A stretch of DNA of 64,000 bases, taken from positions 2,480,001-2,544,000 of the forward strand of contig WUJK01000007.1 in assembly GCA_011317545.1 (NCBI GenBank). Direction: 5' to 3'. Shown in pieces: positions 26,904 through 37,035 of the stretch. The position numbers and the translations under genes are program-made. The stretch's first letter is position 1. Each line of letters opens with the position of its first letter. The DNA comes from Coniella vitis. Lineage: Eukaryota; Ascomycota; Sordariomycetes; Diaporthales; Schizoparmaceae. Under the pieces are notes generated by a model. That model did no database searches and was not told the origin of the DNA. It worked only from the letters and a program-made list of their open reading frames with translations.

Positions 26904-27407
26904 GTGGTGTATATCAAATCTAGATGTCCAGAAAGCATACCTACCGTGTCTTTGACCACAAGTACTTTGGGCAATTCTACCGACTTTCCCCAAGTGCGTC
27001 CTCTCATGAGACGTAAAAAGGATAACTACAGCACGATGAAGAATAACACCATTTTCAAAGGCATTCTTCCACTCTACTGGGCCTGGTAATCTCTTCTTCT
27101 TCTTCTCTCTCTCTCTCTCACACACACACTTACTTACAAACCTTGCCACCTGCAGGTTATCCCACGGCGCCCTCCTCCAACGCCACTGCGCCTGTCTCCA
27201 GCCCAACCTCGCGCAAATCGGCTCCTTCTTCAACAGCGCAAAAATCCCCTGGGTCGTCGAAAGCACTGCCACCGCAGAATGCTGCGCAGACACCAGTATG
27301 CTCGTGAGTGCTGGTGCAATGGAGCCAGCAGGGAGCCAAAACGAGGCAAGTCGACGATCCTGGCCCGCCCGCCCTTGCCCAACTCTCGCACTTCTCTCCT
27401 TGTCTTG

Positions 27408-27438
<31 letters not shown>

Positions 27439-27637
27439 TTGATGTTACTCTCAATATGAGGGGTATTTGAGATAACCCCCACTGCTAACCCATTCTCAAA
27501 AGGGCCGGTGTACAGTGACCAAGGACACTAACGTCGTGGCCAACGACGCATTCCTGTTTCTGGTTTGTTGCTTTGCAAAGCCGGTTGCTGGCTTGCAAGT
27601 TTTGGATATTTCCTTGGGGGCAAATTGCACGGGGTGA
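26904..27637 (+). CDS. Possible small Cys-containing protein, three exons
   Basis: I do not recognise the family. Exons 26904-27085, 27156-27303 and 27503-27637 join in phase (2 then 0). The junctions are TG/GTAATC...TGCAG/G and CTC/GTGAGT...AAAAG/GGC. The product would be about 154 aa. The best part is exon 2 into exon 3, reading LSHGALLQRHCACLQPN, then an IPWVVESTATAECCADTSML segment (split here: IPWVVESTAT then AECCADTSML), then GRCTVTKDTNVV. It looks protein-like, with single and paired Cys as in small secreted proteins. No signal peptide is visible at the chosen start, so a further 5' exon may exist. The introns hold CT and CA repeats. It could also be a decayed gene. Confidence 0.35.
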
Positions 27638-28136
27638 CTAGGAGTTGGAGAGCGGTGGAGGCCGGACTGACTGGGTAAACTTGTGAATCGCAAAAGGGGA
27701 TTCTGATTCTGGTTGTTTGTAGTTGTTTTTGATACCTCGAGCGTACACGTTTCCATGAGTAGAGACCATGTCTCTGTTATTGATTTGTACGGAGCGATCG
27801 ATGTTCACTCAAGAGAGGTTGACAGTTATGACTCTCTCTGCCTCAGTAAATCCGGGGAAAAAAAAAAAAGGAAAAAAAAAAAAAGAACTGTGAGCGAATC
27901 GTCTACAAGATCAGACTGGCACTCATCTCTGGGACTCAGGTCACCGGTCAGATCCTCTTTCAGTCTTCTCTTGCTACGATAGTGATTCGCGTCCCTTGTT
28001 TTTTGTTGTTTGTTTTTGGGCCCACCAGGAATAAAAGACAAGAATTTGACAGCCATATATACTCATTTACAAAATATATCTCACGTGTATTAGTGGATTT
28101 CTTTTTTCTTTTCTTTTCTTTTCTCTTCTTTTTCAT
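27638..28136. other. Intergenic, nothing recognised
   Basis: A-rich runs at 27859-27884 and a T/C-rich stretch near 28100-28135 just beyond the 3' end of the regulator gene on the minus strand. No gene seen. Confidence 0.6.
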
Positions 28137-28506
28137 TCAACTAAAACTCGCCCATTCCGCCCGCAGATCCTCAATCAGATTCGTCATGGGCCAGCCCGTG
28201 CGCGCCTCACAGCTGCGAATCAAGGCAATGATGGTGTCCCGGCTCCGGGGATCCTGCGTGCACAGCCCGGCGCCAAACAGACACTCGGCCGAGAGCATCT
28301 GGCAGCCCTCGTCCTTGAGCTCCATGGCAATGCCGCAGATGGCGTCGACGGCGTCGGACAGCGTGCGCTGCGTCTGCAGGTACCCGTGGAAGCCCGCGAC
28401 CGCGGGGCGGTGCAGCGTGATGAGGATCTTGGCAAAGTGGTACGCCTGCACGGCGACGGCATACTGCGGCGGGTGGATCCAGATCGGCTTGAAGACAGCG
28501 CCGCCG

Positions 28507-28576
<70 letters not shown>

Positions 28577-29849
28577 CGTCGTCGTCGAGGCGCGTTGTCG
28601 TCGTCGTCGTCGTCACCGTAGGCAAGGGCCGGTACCCGGGCCCCAGATAGACCTGCCACTGGTCCAGGGCGGCCATGATGCGCTCGCCCGCCGCGACCTT
28701 GTCCGCCATGGTCATGGTCGGCGACTCGGAGTGCGCGCGGTAGTTGACGGCCTGCGACAGGAGGTAGACGGCGCGGTTGGCCAGCTCGTCCTGCGACAGC
28801 GCCGCGACGTCCTTGAGGGGCCGCCAAAAGGAAAAGCAGGCGCGCTTCTCGCGGAAGGCGGCCCAGAGGTCCTGCCGCAGCCACGCCCACCAGACGGCCT
28901 GGCGCAGGCCGCCCGAGGCGCCGTTGACGTCCTGGGAGCGCTGGATCCAGAAGACGCCCTTGAGGTGGCGCTTCCAGTTGCTGTTGTTGGAGTCGTCGAG
29001 CATCTCGTACGTCGAGATGATGATGACGGTGGCGAGGAGCTCCTCGGAGCGCGTGTACGACGTGTACTGCAGCGCGTCCTGCACGTATTGCAGGGTTTCG
29101 TAGTAGTACTGGATGGGCACGTTGACGTCTGTCGTGTCGTCGGCGGGCTGGTTGGCGATGGCGTGGCGGGACGTGAGCGCGAGGATGGCTTTCATGAGGC
29201 CCAGGTTGCGCAGCTGGACGGTTTGTGAGCGGATTTTGTTGTTTGAGGGGAGGAAAAAGTCAAGAATCAAGAAGAAAGAAAGAAAGAGAAACAACAAAAG
29301 AAACCTACCGCCAATCGCGTAGCATGAGTGGAAAAGTGCCGCTCCGGGTGGAACAGGTCCAGCCACAGGGCAGCATGCTCGACAAAGTTCCTGAACAGAT
29401 AGACCTCGTGGTTCTGCAGCCTAAGATCCGCGTCGAGCTGCCATGGATACTGTTCTGCTGCTGCTGCTGCTGCTGCGGTCGCTGCGGTCGCTGCGGTCGT
29501 GCCGATGGGAGGGCCGCCACCCATCTGCCCAGCAGTTCCTCCTGTTCCAACACCTCCCAAGCTGCCCACCGCCGTGGTTCCGGCCAGAGCAGCTGCTTGC
29601 TGCGAGTCCGTCTGCAGCGCAGAATGCACAGCATTCACATCTGCTGCTGCTGCTGCTGCTATCGCCGCTGTCTGCGCTGTTTGCGCCACAGGCGTTGGGT
29701 GGCGCGTTGGTGCCAGGGAGAAGCCTTTATCAGCCTGCGCTGCATCCGTAGCGTGCAGATCGAACCAGCGCGTCGAGGCGAGGTCCGCCGTCAGCAGCTC
29801 CGAGGCTACCGTGTCCGGGCTGTAAGCGTACTGCTGCTGCAGCTGCAGC

Positions 29850-29883
<34 letters not shown>

Positions 29884-30798
29884 GCTGTTGTTGCTGTTGT
29901 TGCTGTTGTTCGCTGTTGGGATCTCCTAGCCTGGCTAGAGGCTGGCACTGCGGTGTGGGCACCTGCTGAATGGCCGCAGGAGCAGCAACAGTGGCGGCAA
30001 AGGGAGAGGCATTGCTTGGATACGGCGGGAAGCCAACCTCGTAAGCTGTGGGCAGTGGCGAGGGTAGTTGCTGGCCTTGCTGCTGCTGCTGCTGCTGTTG
30101 GTGAAGACGAGTGGAGCTGCTGGTTGTGGTGGACGTGGTTGTCGGCGTGGTCGCCGTCCCGACCGGTGACAGCGGATGGTCGAGCAGCAGGGCTCTCAGC
30201 GATTCTGGATGCGACGGTGGCCGCTGCGGCTGCAAAGGCGAGAGGGCCGACACAGCGCCTCCAGCAGCCGCAGTGCCGGGACGCGGCGAAGGGCCGGTGG
30301 ATGGTCGCGAGCCGGAGCCAAGGGCCGCATAGACGCACTCTCTGCTCGAGATCGAGCAGGGCCCACACACGGGGTGGCGCTCATCGCACTTTTTGTGCCT
30401 CTTGCGACACGTCAGGCTTCACGGCAGCAGGCCAACAGTCAGTACTCGTATACAGCAGCATGCACGCGAAGGCCCCTTTGTTTACTGGTGATGGTGGAGG
30501 AGGAGGAGGAGGAGGAGGAGGAGGAGGAGGAGGAGGAGACCTGTGGCTGGCTGGCTGGCTGGCAGCGAGGGTCGTCGCATCACCACACCACGTCGCGGCA
30601 AAAGTACGTGGCCAGAAAACGGGCAGCACAAAGCTTGCTCCAGACAACAATGCGCTGGATGCGGGTTCCCTTTGCCTCGACGCGAACAAGAACAAGAGGG
30701 CGTTGCGAGCCTAGGAAAACTCACCATCCGCTGGTCGTCCTCAGCCCCTTGCCGCGGGACTTTCGGATGCGTTTCTTGGGCTTCTCGGGGACCTGCAT
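28137..30798 (-). CDS. Zn(II)2Cys6 transcription factor with Fungal_trans_2-type C-terminus
   Basis: The minus-strand CDS is 30798-30725, 30416-29309 and 29213-28137, 752 aa. Exon 1 (from ATG at 30798) gives a Lys/Arg-rich N-terminus ending GGA TG. The donor GTGAGT follows, and exon 2 restores TGC, the first zinc Cys. The cluster is C25-x2-C28-x6-C35-x6-C42-x2-C45-x6-C52, a complete Gal4-type binuclear zinc motif. A long linker has Gln runs (about 194-215) and Ala runs. From about residue 370 the sequence (EVYLFRNFVEH, then LRNLGLMKAILALTSRH) resembles the Fungal_trans_2 regulatory domain of ARCA-like factors. A run of about 23 Asn after four Asp lies near residue 607. The 5' end faces an aldolase gene 0.87 kb away, so it is a candidate pathway regulator of the 28-42 kb cluster. 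The 308-nt first intron carries a (GGA)n array. Family call is firm; target genes are inferred. Confidence 0.88.
28505..28576. repeat. (GTT)n array coding for poly-Asn inside the regulator gene
   Basis: About 70 nt of near-perfect GTT (AAC on the coding strand) inside exon 3 of the Zn2Cys6 regulator. It continues into GTC units that encode Asp. The frame is maintained on both sides. Confidence 0.95.
29846..29912. repeat. GTT/GCT array coding for poly-Gln inside the regulator gene
   Basis: Read on the minus strand this is CAA/CAG repeat encoding a run of about 20 Gln with Leu interruptions in the regulator's linker. Confidence 0.9.
30494..30538. repeat. (GGA)n array within intron 1 of the regulator gene
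   Basis: About 15 GGA units, pyrimidine-rich (TCC) in the transcript, inside the 308-nt intron between the start exon and the zinc-cluster exon. Confidence 0.9.
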
Positions 30799-31669
30799 GG
30801 CTGCGCCGTGGCCGTGGCCGTCGTGATCCTCGATACGACGACCCTTTGGAAAATCACACCACACAGCATCGGGGCGGGGGGGCTCCAGTCACGGTGCGAA
30901 AGGGGGGCAAGGGAACTCGGCCGTGCTTGGGGGGGGCGGCCCAGAAAAAGTACCGGGTGTTTTGTTTCTGGCTTTCGTTTTGGCCCCTCTGGACACGCAG
31001 CCGTGTGTATAGAACAGAGTATTTGTCTCTTGTGATTGGCCCAAGGCCTCTTTTGTTTCATACACGGGGACAGAATAAAACACCGGGGTTTCTCAGACCT
31101 TGGGTGCCTTGCTTGCTGGCCTTTCTCGCTGCCACTTGGCCCTCCAGCCCACAATTATCGGGTCCACGAGCCGCGCGGGAGGAACGGGCAGAGGAGAAGG
31201 CCAAAGACGGCACAGTCCAAGCGGGCCAAAGCTGGGGAAGAAACAACGGGCGGCCCGTTTTGTGGACCTGGGTCTCTTGCAGCTGATCCGGTTTGTGTCT
31301 TGGGCTGGCCGCGATTCGTGACCATGGGGCTCTTGTCTGACGTGGATCGTGATCGGCTGGTCGAACGCTACGAAGCCCAAGAACCCGATAGTACACTCAC
31401 TTGTCTGCAGGCCATCCATCCATCCATCCATATGGCCGAGTGTTGATGCTGGTGTGTGCATAGTATTGGGCCCGGAAACAGTCTGATATGAGCCAGTTAG
31501 GTTCAAGCAACGGCAAAGAAGAGATAATATAACACAGCTTCATCAACCGAGATATCCGCTTGAGGCTTCAGTTCCAGCTTCACAAGTCAGTTCAGAGTAG
31601 ACGACAGCCTTCCCTCCTCTCATCCTTGCATACCAACAATATCAGAGTCATCCTCACCACGACGTCACA
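30799..31669. promoter_or_regulatory. Divergent intergenic promoter: regulator / aldolase
   Basis: 871 nt separate the start codons of the minus-strand regulator and the plus-strand aldolase, so both promoters must lie here. G-rich hexamers that fit the degenerate CreA consensus SYGGRG occur at 30874 (GCGGGG), 31083 (CCGGGG) and 31232 (CTGGGG). That pattern is common by chance, so carbon-catabolite control is only a possibility. No second gene is seen. Confidence 0.55.
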
Positions 31670-32674
31670 ATGGAGTGGAAAAAGGAAAACAAGACCTATC
31701 AGATCCTCAAGGCTGCCGAAGAGGGCGGCTATGGCGTGGTGGCGGCCATCGCGTGAGACACTTTCCCAACGTTCACACACACACACACACGCTTTTTATT
31801 TGTTTGTGTATCATTATTTTGTTCGCTGTTTCGGTTGCCTTTGCTGGCCAGGTTTCTCGATCCAACCAGGCTGACCACCCCGCGGATATACATCAGCTAC
31901 AACATCGAGAGCATCCTCGGCCTCGTCCGCGCAGCAGAGGCCAAACGCGCGCCGCTCATCCTCCAGGTCTTCCCCTGGGCCATTACCTACAGCGACGGCC
32001 TGCTCGTGCACGCGGCAGCCCACTACGCGCGCCGCGCCTCCGTCCCCGTCGCCGTGCACCTCGACCACGCGCAGGACGAGGCGCTCATCCGCCACGCGGC
32101 CGCGACGCTGCCCTTTGACTCCATCATGGTCGACATGAGCCACTACGAGATGGACGAGAACCTGCGCAAGACGCGCGAGCTCGTGGCCTTTTGCAACGCG
32201 CACCGCATCACCACCGAGGCCGAGCCCGGGCGCATCGAGGGCGGCGAGGACGGCATTGCCGACACGGCGCATCTCGCGGGCGCCCTGACGACGGCGCAGC
32301 AGGTCGAGGACTTTATCGCCACGGGCATCGACTTTCTGGCGCCGGCGTTTGGCAATGTGCACGGCGACTATGGGCCCCAGGGGCCGCAGCTCGAGTATGA
32401 CCGGCTCGAGAGCATCAGGGCCAAGGTCGCGGGCCGCGTGCGCCTTGTGGTGCACGGCACCAACGACTGGGCCGAGGAGGTGACCAGGAAGTGCGTGGCG
32501 GGCGGGTGTGTCAAGGTGAATGTCAACAAGCTGGTGCTGCTCGACTACAGCAACTATCTCAAGGCCAACGCGCCCACCAAGCCCATCACGACCCTGATGG
32601 AGGAGGGCACCAAGGAGATTCAGAATCTGACGGAATGGGCCATCGATGTGTGTGGCAGCACGGGAAAGGCATAG
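31670..32674 (+). CDS. Class II ketose-bisphosphate aldolase family protein
   Basis: Exons 31670-31752 and 31852-32674 (donor GTGAGA, acceptor GCCAG) give 301 aa; the start has context CACAATGG. The sequence follows the class II (zinc) F_bP_aldolase fold from end to end: YNIESILGLVRAAE near 44-57, then the HLDHAQD motif (97-103; catalytic Asp99 and a zinc His), an EAEPGRIEGGEDG segment at 150-162, FGNVHGDYG (zinc His198) and VVHG (zinc His229). These enzymes cleave ketose phosphates to dihydroxyacetone phosphate plus an aldehyde, in the cytosol. Odd point: the usual phosphate-binding HG-G/A-SG motif reads HGTND here, so the natural substrate may differ from fructose or tagatose bisphosphate. 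It is divergent from the Zn2Cys6 regulator and close to an isomerase and a kinase, which supports a sugar-catabolic role. Exact substrate unknown. Confidence 0.85.
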
Positions 32675-33128
32675 CGAGCGTAGGATGGTGAAACTTGTAT
32701 ATAAATTGTGCTAGCAATAGGTGGAAATAAATAATACCCATGGACGATTTCAAGCAACAGTGATGCACTTCAGAACCCTCACACTCGTTAGACAGCAGAA
32801 ATCTCACTGCAGCTTCCTTTCTCGTGTACCAGCAATCTGTATTCCTTGAGTTATCTTGTCCAGACACAACCCACAGGAGTGTCTTGAGACCCGATGCCCA
32901 GCTCTGCTATGGTGTAGCAGGATTCTGGGTTTACTTTAAAGTATGCTTATATACTATACTATTGCTACGAAGATCAAACTCCAGTGCCTTTGGAATATAT
33001 GAATGCTACCAAACCATGCGGACATCTCTTCTTCGTCATCATGTGAAATGGGTGAAAAGGATATCATTATTTTACCTCGTATCTATGTGCAGTCAGAATA
33101 CATTCAAGAGATCTATGCCACGTCCTCC
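32675..33128. other. Intergenic between two convergent 3' ends
   Basis: The aldolase ends at 32674 on the plus strand and the RpiB-type gene ends at 33129 on the minus strand, so this is shared 3' flank. A possible plus-strand polyadenylation region (AATAAATAATA) lies near 32726. No gene seen. Confidence 0.6.
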
Positions 33129-33803
33129 TTATACCTCGACAGCGAGCGGGGTGCCGTTGTCGTAGTCTTTGATGCACTGCACTTTTGCAGCAGATGAAGA
33201 GGCCTTGAGTAGCATGATAAGTCAGAAACAAAAGTGAAGAGAGAGAGAGAGAGAGTGTGTGTGTGTGAGAGAGTGAGATGAAACCCATAGAAAGACCAAC
33301 GTACAGGGTCAAAGGTGTAACCCAGCCACTCCTTGACAAGCCTCCGGGCCAGCTCGACGCCAATGACTCTGGCACCCAAGCAGAGCACCTGCGCGTCGTT
33401 GCTGAGGATAGAGCGCTCCACGCTGAAGCTGTCGTGGGCCGTCACGGCGCGGATGCCCTTGACCTTGTTGGCCGAGATGGCCACGCCCAGGCCCGTTCCA
33501 CAGATGAGGACTGGGACGAGTGTATCCCCAAACCGCCCGCGTTAGCTGTAGGACCGCAGCAAGACTCGATAGGAGAAACCAAGGCAGGCTTATGCACTCA
33601 CTCGCCCTGTCAGCCTTGCCCTGCGCCACCATTTCAGCGGCCGCGATGGCAAAGTGCGGATACGCTGTCTTGTCCGAGGACGAGGTTGGGCCGACGTCGG
33701 TGACCTCGCTCACTCTGGGGTCGGCCTCGAGGTCCTTGACGAGCGTGGCCTTGTACTCGTAGCCGGCGTCATCGCCACCGACAACAATACGGAATCCAGC
33801 CAT
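33129..33803 (-). CDS. RpiB/LacAB-type sugar-phosphate isomerase
   Basis: The minus-strand CDS is 33803-33602, 33510-33305 and 33203-33129, 160 aa, the normal RpiB length. Introns are GTGAGT...CCCAG and GTACGT...TCAAG, with phases that join as RA-ILICGTG and GYTFDP-ASSSAAK. Domain features: GGDDAGYEYK at 9-18 (the family usually has D-H at 11-12), TAYPHFA at 46-52, the catalytic Cys71 in ICGTGLG, then NKVKGIRA, HDSFS and NDAQVLCLGARVIG. RpiB proteins interconvert aldose and ketose phosphates in the cytosol; ribose 5-phosphate is classical, but erythritol pathways use RpiB homologues for erythrulose/erythrose 4-phosphate. It is divergently arranged with a DAK-type kinase, the same partner class as in erythrulose-using clusters. 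The His to Asp change could alter phosphate binding. Which sugar it uses is inferred. Confidence 0.88.
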
Positions 33804-34841
33804 GGAGATGGACGATGAGAGTGTCGATGATACAAGTGATAAGATGGCGCTGTGGATGAAGCACAGGATGACGAGGCAGAGCTGGAATCTCGCATGGGCT
33901 TTTGGACACGACAGCCAACCCCTCGGCAGTCATTACATATACGTTAACCAGCGTCGCTTTGGTGGCTTGCTACCGAGTGCTGTCCGTAAGGGTGTGGGTC
34001 TGCAAGCAGACAAGACTGTTTGCTTACCCCGTTCGTTGCCTTTACGCGGCAGCCCACACACACGCAGACTCGCAGATGGATGGGGATATTGCTATCACAT
34101 ACTTTTGCAGCACGAGGGACCGCGAGTCGACATTCTCTTCCCACTGCTTCGAGCAGAGAATACTAGCACAGCTTGTTACTTCAAGCAGACCACGGGTGGG
34201 ACTGGCGAAGGGGAGCGGTGGTGGCCTCGAGACGCGGCCCTCTTGGGCGTGTAAGTGAGCGTGTAACGCACCACTCAAACACTGAGCCATCTTGACCCCA
34301 AGAATTGGCTGCTGCTGCTGCTGCTTCTGATGTAACACTTTACGGATTGAAGTTGTGGAAAAGTCAGGTTCGTGTCGGCTAGTGACCAGCCGAGTGGGCT
34401 CCATGGTATTTCTGTCACGACACTCGTCTGTTGCTCGTCGACGCGAGTCCTCTCCGGCAGGGCGGCACTCTCCGCGGACACTCCCAAGCCCCTTCTCCAA
34501 CATATCGATCTTTGTGCAGGCTCCTGCTCGTGGCTTTTGCGTCTAGAGGGAGGCGAGTTCAGGCTAAAGGCTGTAGAGTCGCACACGATCTTTAAACCCG
34601 GGCCATCCTGCGCCTCATCATCTCTCACAATACACACATACATTGCTGCTCATCACCTTGCCATTGCCGTGTATGCTTCCAACGTACTCCTGCATCTTAC
34701 AGCCTGCACCCTGTGGCTCTGTCTCTCGTCAAACAGGAGAATCGCTCACAGAGAAACAGAGCAACAAGCACACACCCCACACACAGCCAAAAACGCAAGG
34801 GAAGCCATAGAAGAAACAAGAAAGAAAAAAGACCACCAACC
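33804..34841. promoter_or_regulatory. Divergent intergenic promoter: isomerase / DAK-type kinase
   Basis: 1,038 nt between the start codons of the RpiB-type gene (minus) and the kinase (plus). The arrangement allows co-regulation by one set of sites, but I do not see a clear inverted CGG repeat to nominate as the regulator's target. The stretch just before the kinase ATG is A- and C-rich (34740-34841) with short A runs, typical of a fungal 5' leader. Confidence 0.5.
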
Positions 34842-37035
34842 ATGTCAGACAAGCACTTCTTCCCAGAAACCGCCGCCAACACACTGGTCCCGCGCCATCT
34901 GCGCGCCCTCACAGCCGCCAACCCGCACCTGGGCCTGCTCGGCCCGGAGCGCGTCGTCTACCACCGCGACCACGACCCGCGCGCCGTGGCCATCATCAGC
35001 GGCGGCGGCTCCGGCCACGAGCCGGGCTGGTCTGGGTTCGTGGGCGCCGGCGCGCTCGCGGGCGCGGCGTGCGGCGACATCTTCGCCTCGCCCAGCACGA
35101 AGCAGGTCCTGGCGGCCGTCCAGGCGGCGCCCTCGGAGCAGGGCCACATTCTCATGATTACAAACTACACGGGCGACAAGCTGCATTTTGGCCTCGCCGC
35201 GGAGCGGGCCAAGGCGCAGGGCTTGTCGCCCCAGGTGGCCATGATCCATCTGGCCGATGATGTGTCGATTGGGCGGAGCAAGTGCAGTGCTGTGGGCAGA
35301 CGCGGCATGCCTGGGCATATTGTTCGTAAGTTGTCCCCGTTGGTCGCACCTCTTGTTGCCCGAGAGGACGAGGACTGGTGGACTGAACTGACTCTTTTCT
35401 TTTCCTGGCTAGCAATGAAGATTACCGGCGCAGCAGCTGGGCACAAGTACAGCTTTGCGCGCTGTGTTGAGCTGGGCCGCGGAGTCAACGCCCAGGTTGT
35501 CTCTATCGGATCTGCTCTGGACCACTGCCACGTTCCCGGGCGGCAGTGCAACGAGGCTGTTCCTCGGGATGTGGCGATTGTCGGTGCTGGCATCCACAAT
35601 GAGCCTGTAAGTTGTGGTGAAGAAGTGTGGAATTTGACGACAGAAAAGGGACAACCGTAGACTGATCGATCGGCGGTCATCAGGGCGCACAAAAACTCTC
35701 GCCTTTCCCTGCAGTCGAGAAGCTGATCCAGCACTGCTTGGAGTTGCTCTGCGATCCCAACGACACAGAGCGGTACTTTGTCGACTTCCAGCCTGGAGAC
35801 GAGACCGTCCTCGTGGTGAACAACTACGGAGGCCTGTCGAACTTGGAGCTGGGCGCGTTGACCGACGAGACCATCACACAACTGAGTACGTTTTCTTGAG
35901 ATTCCGAGAAAGAAGGTCAAGCATAAAACTCACTAGCCTTGCTGAGTCTTGCAAAAACAAACAAACAAAAATAACAAACAAAAACAGAAGCAACATGGAA
36001 CATCGCGCCAGTTCGCATTCTCACAGGCGCTTTCGAGACGTCTCTGAACGCCCCCGGCTTCTCCATCTCCCTCTGCAACCTCTCGGCTGCCTCGCGAGAA
36101 ACCAAAGCCCCGGTGGCGGAGCTGCTGGAGCTGCTGGATGCTCCCACGACAGCCGTGGCGTGGCCGAACGTGACGCCGCCCAAGAAGCGCCCTGCAACCG
36201 CCGCGAAGCAGGTGCAGACAAATGGCGTGGCCAAGTCGAACAAGGGCGCAGACGTAGTCGGTGAGTCTCACTGTGGCAGGCGACTGCTGTGTGGTAATGC
36301 GAACACCCCGCTGACAAAGGACTTGGAACCTGAGTAGTGGACCCTGAGCTGCTCAAGACAGTCATCCGCGCCGGGTGTGAGGCGGCCATTGCTGCCGAGC
36401 CCAATCTGACAAGGTGGGATATGGTCATGGGCGACGGTGACTGCGGTGAGGCCGTCGAGGGCGTGTCGAAATGTAAGGCCCTTGATCCGAAAAAATGGCA
36501 AACAATAAAAGAGTGCTAACAGACGGACCCAGCCATCATCAAGATCCTCGAAGCTGGCGGCGCAGACTCGGGCTCTGTCGTCGACTTCCTCCACAACACA
36601 ACCGATGCCGTCGACGACATGGGCGGCACCCTGGGCGCCATCCTCGGCATCCTCCTCTCGGCCTTCACCTCGGCCATCTCGTCATCGCCGTCGTCGTCCT
36701 CCCCCCCCGCCTCGTCGCAGTCAGCGACCCTGGCCGCCGCCCTGGCGCAAGCCGTGGCCGCGCTCCAGACCCACACGAGTGCGCGCGCGGGCGACCGCAC
36801 CGTGATGGACGTGCTGCTGCCGTTTGCCGACGACTTTGCGCAGACCCAGGACTACTGGCATGCTGTCGAGGTGGCGCGGCAAAAGGCCGAGGCCACGCGC
36901 TTCCTCAAGGCCAAGTTTGGCCGTGCTACGTATGTGGCCGAGGCGCAGGGTCAGGAGCTGCCTGACCCGGGTGCGTGGGCGCTGTATGAGTGGTTGAATG
37001 GGATGGCGGAGGCGGTCAAGACGTATCAGCCGTGA
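34842..37035 (+). CDS. Dihydroxyacetone/erythrulose kinase-type protein (DAK1 + DAK2)
   Basis: Six exons: 34842-35325, 35413-35606, 35684-35885, 35988-36260, 36338-36472 and 36533-37035, 596 aa, the usual length for eukaryotic two-domain DAK. The N-terminal DAK1 (kinase K) domain has GGGSGHEP at 54-61 and GAGIHNEP with His223, the residue that binds the substrate carbonyl covalently. The C-terminal DAK2 (ATP) domain has DGDCG at 417-421 (Mg-ATP Asp residues) and ADSGS, then MGGTLGAILGILLSAF. The enzyme phosphorylates short ketoses (dihydroxyacetone; in erythritol pathways L-erythrulose) with ATP in the cytosol. The inter-domain linker at about 345-385 is Lys/Ala-rich and variable. Intron 1 is 87 nt with no in-frame stop, so retention would add 29 residues. 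Intron 3 ends in a CAGAAG double acceptor. Neighbouring RpiB and aldolase suggest a dedicated ketose pathway rather than general detoxification of dihydroxyacetone. Confidence 0.92.

Noticed and set aside
26823..27482. 219-codon minus-strand frame with Arg-Glu repeats
   Set aside because: The repeat comes from a CT microsatellite; the plus-strand exon set in the same place has better splice logic.
28386..29228. 280-codon plus-strand frame antisense to the regulator
   Set aside because: Mirror of the GC-rich coding exon with poly-Val from the GTT array; no independent support.
30799..31669. CreA binding sites as firm calls
   Set aside because: The consensus SYGGRG is too degenerate; the three matches could be chance in G-rich DNA, so they are only mentioned.
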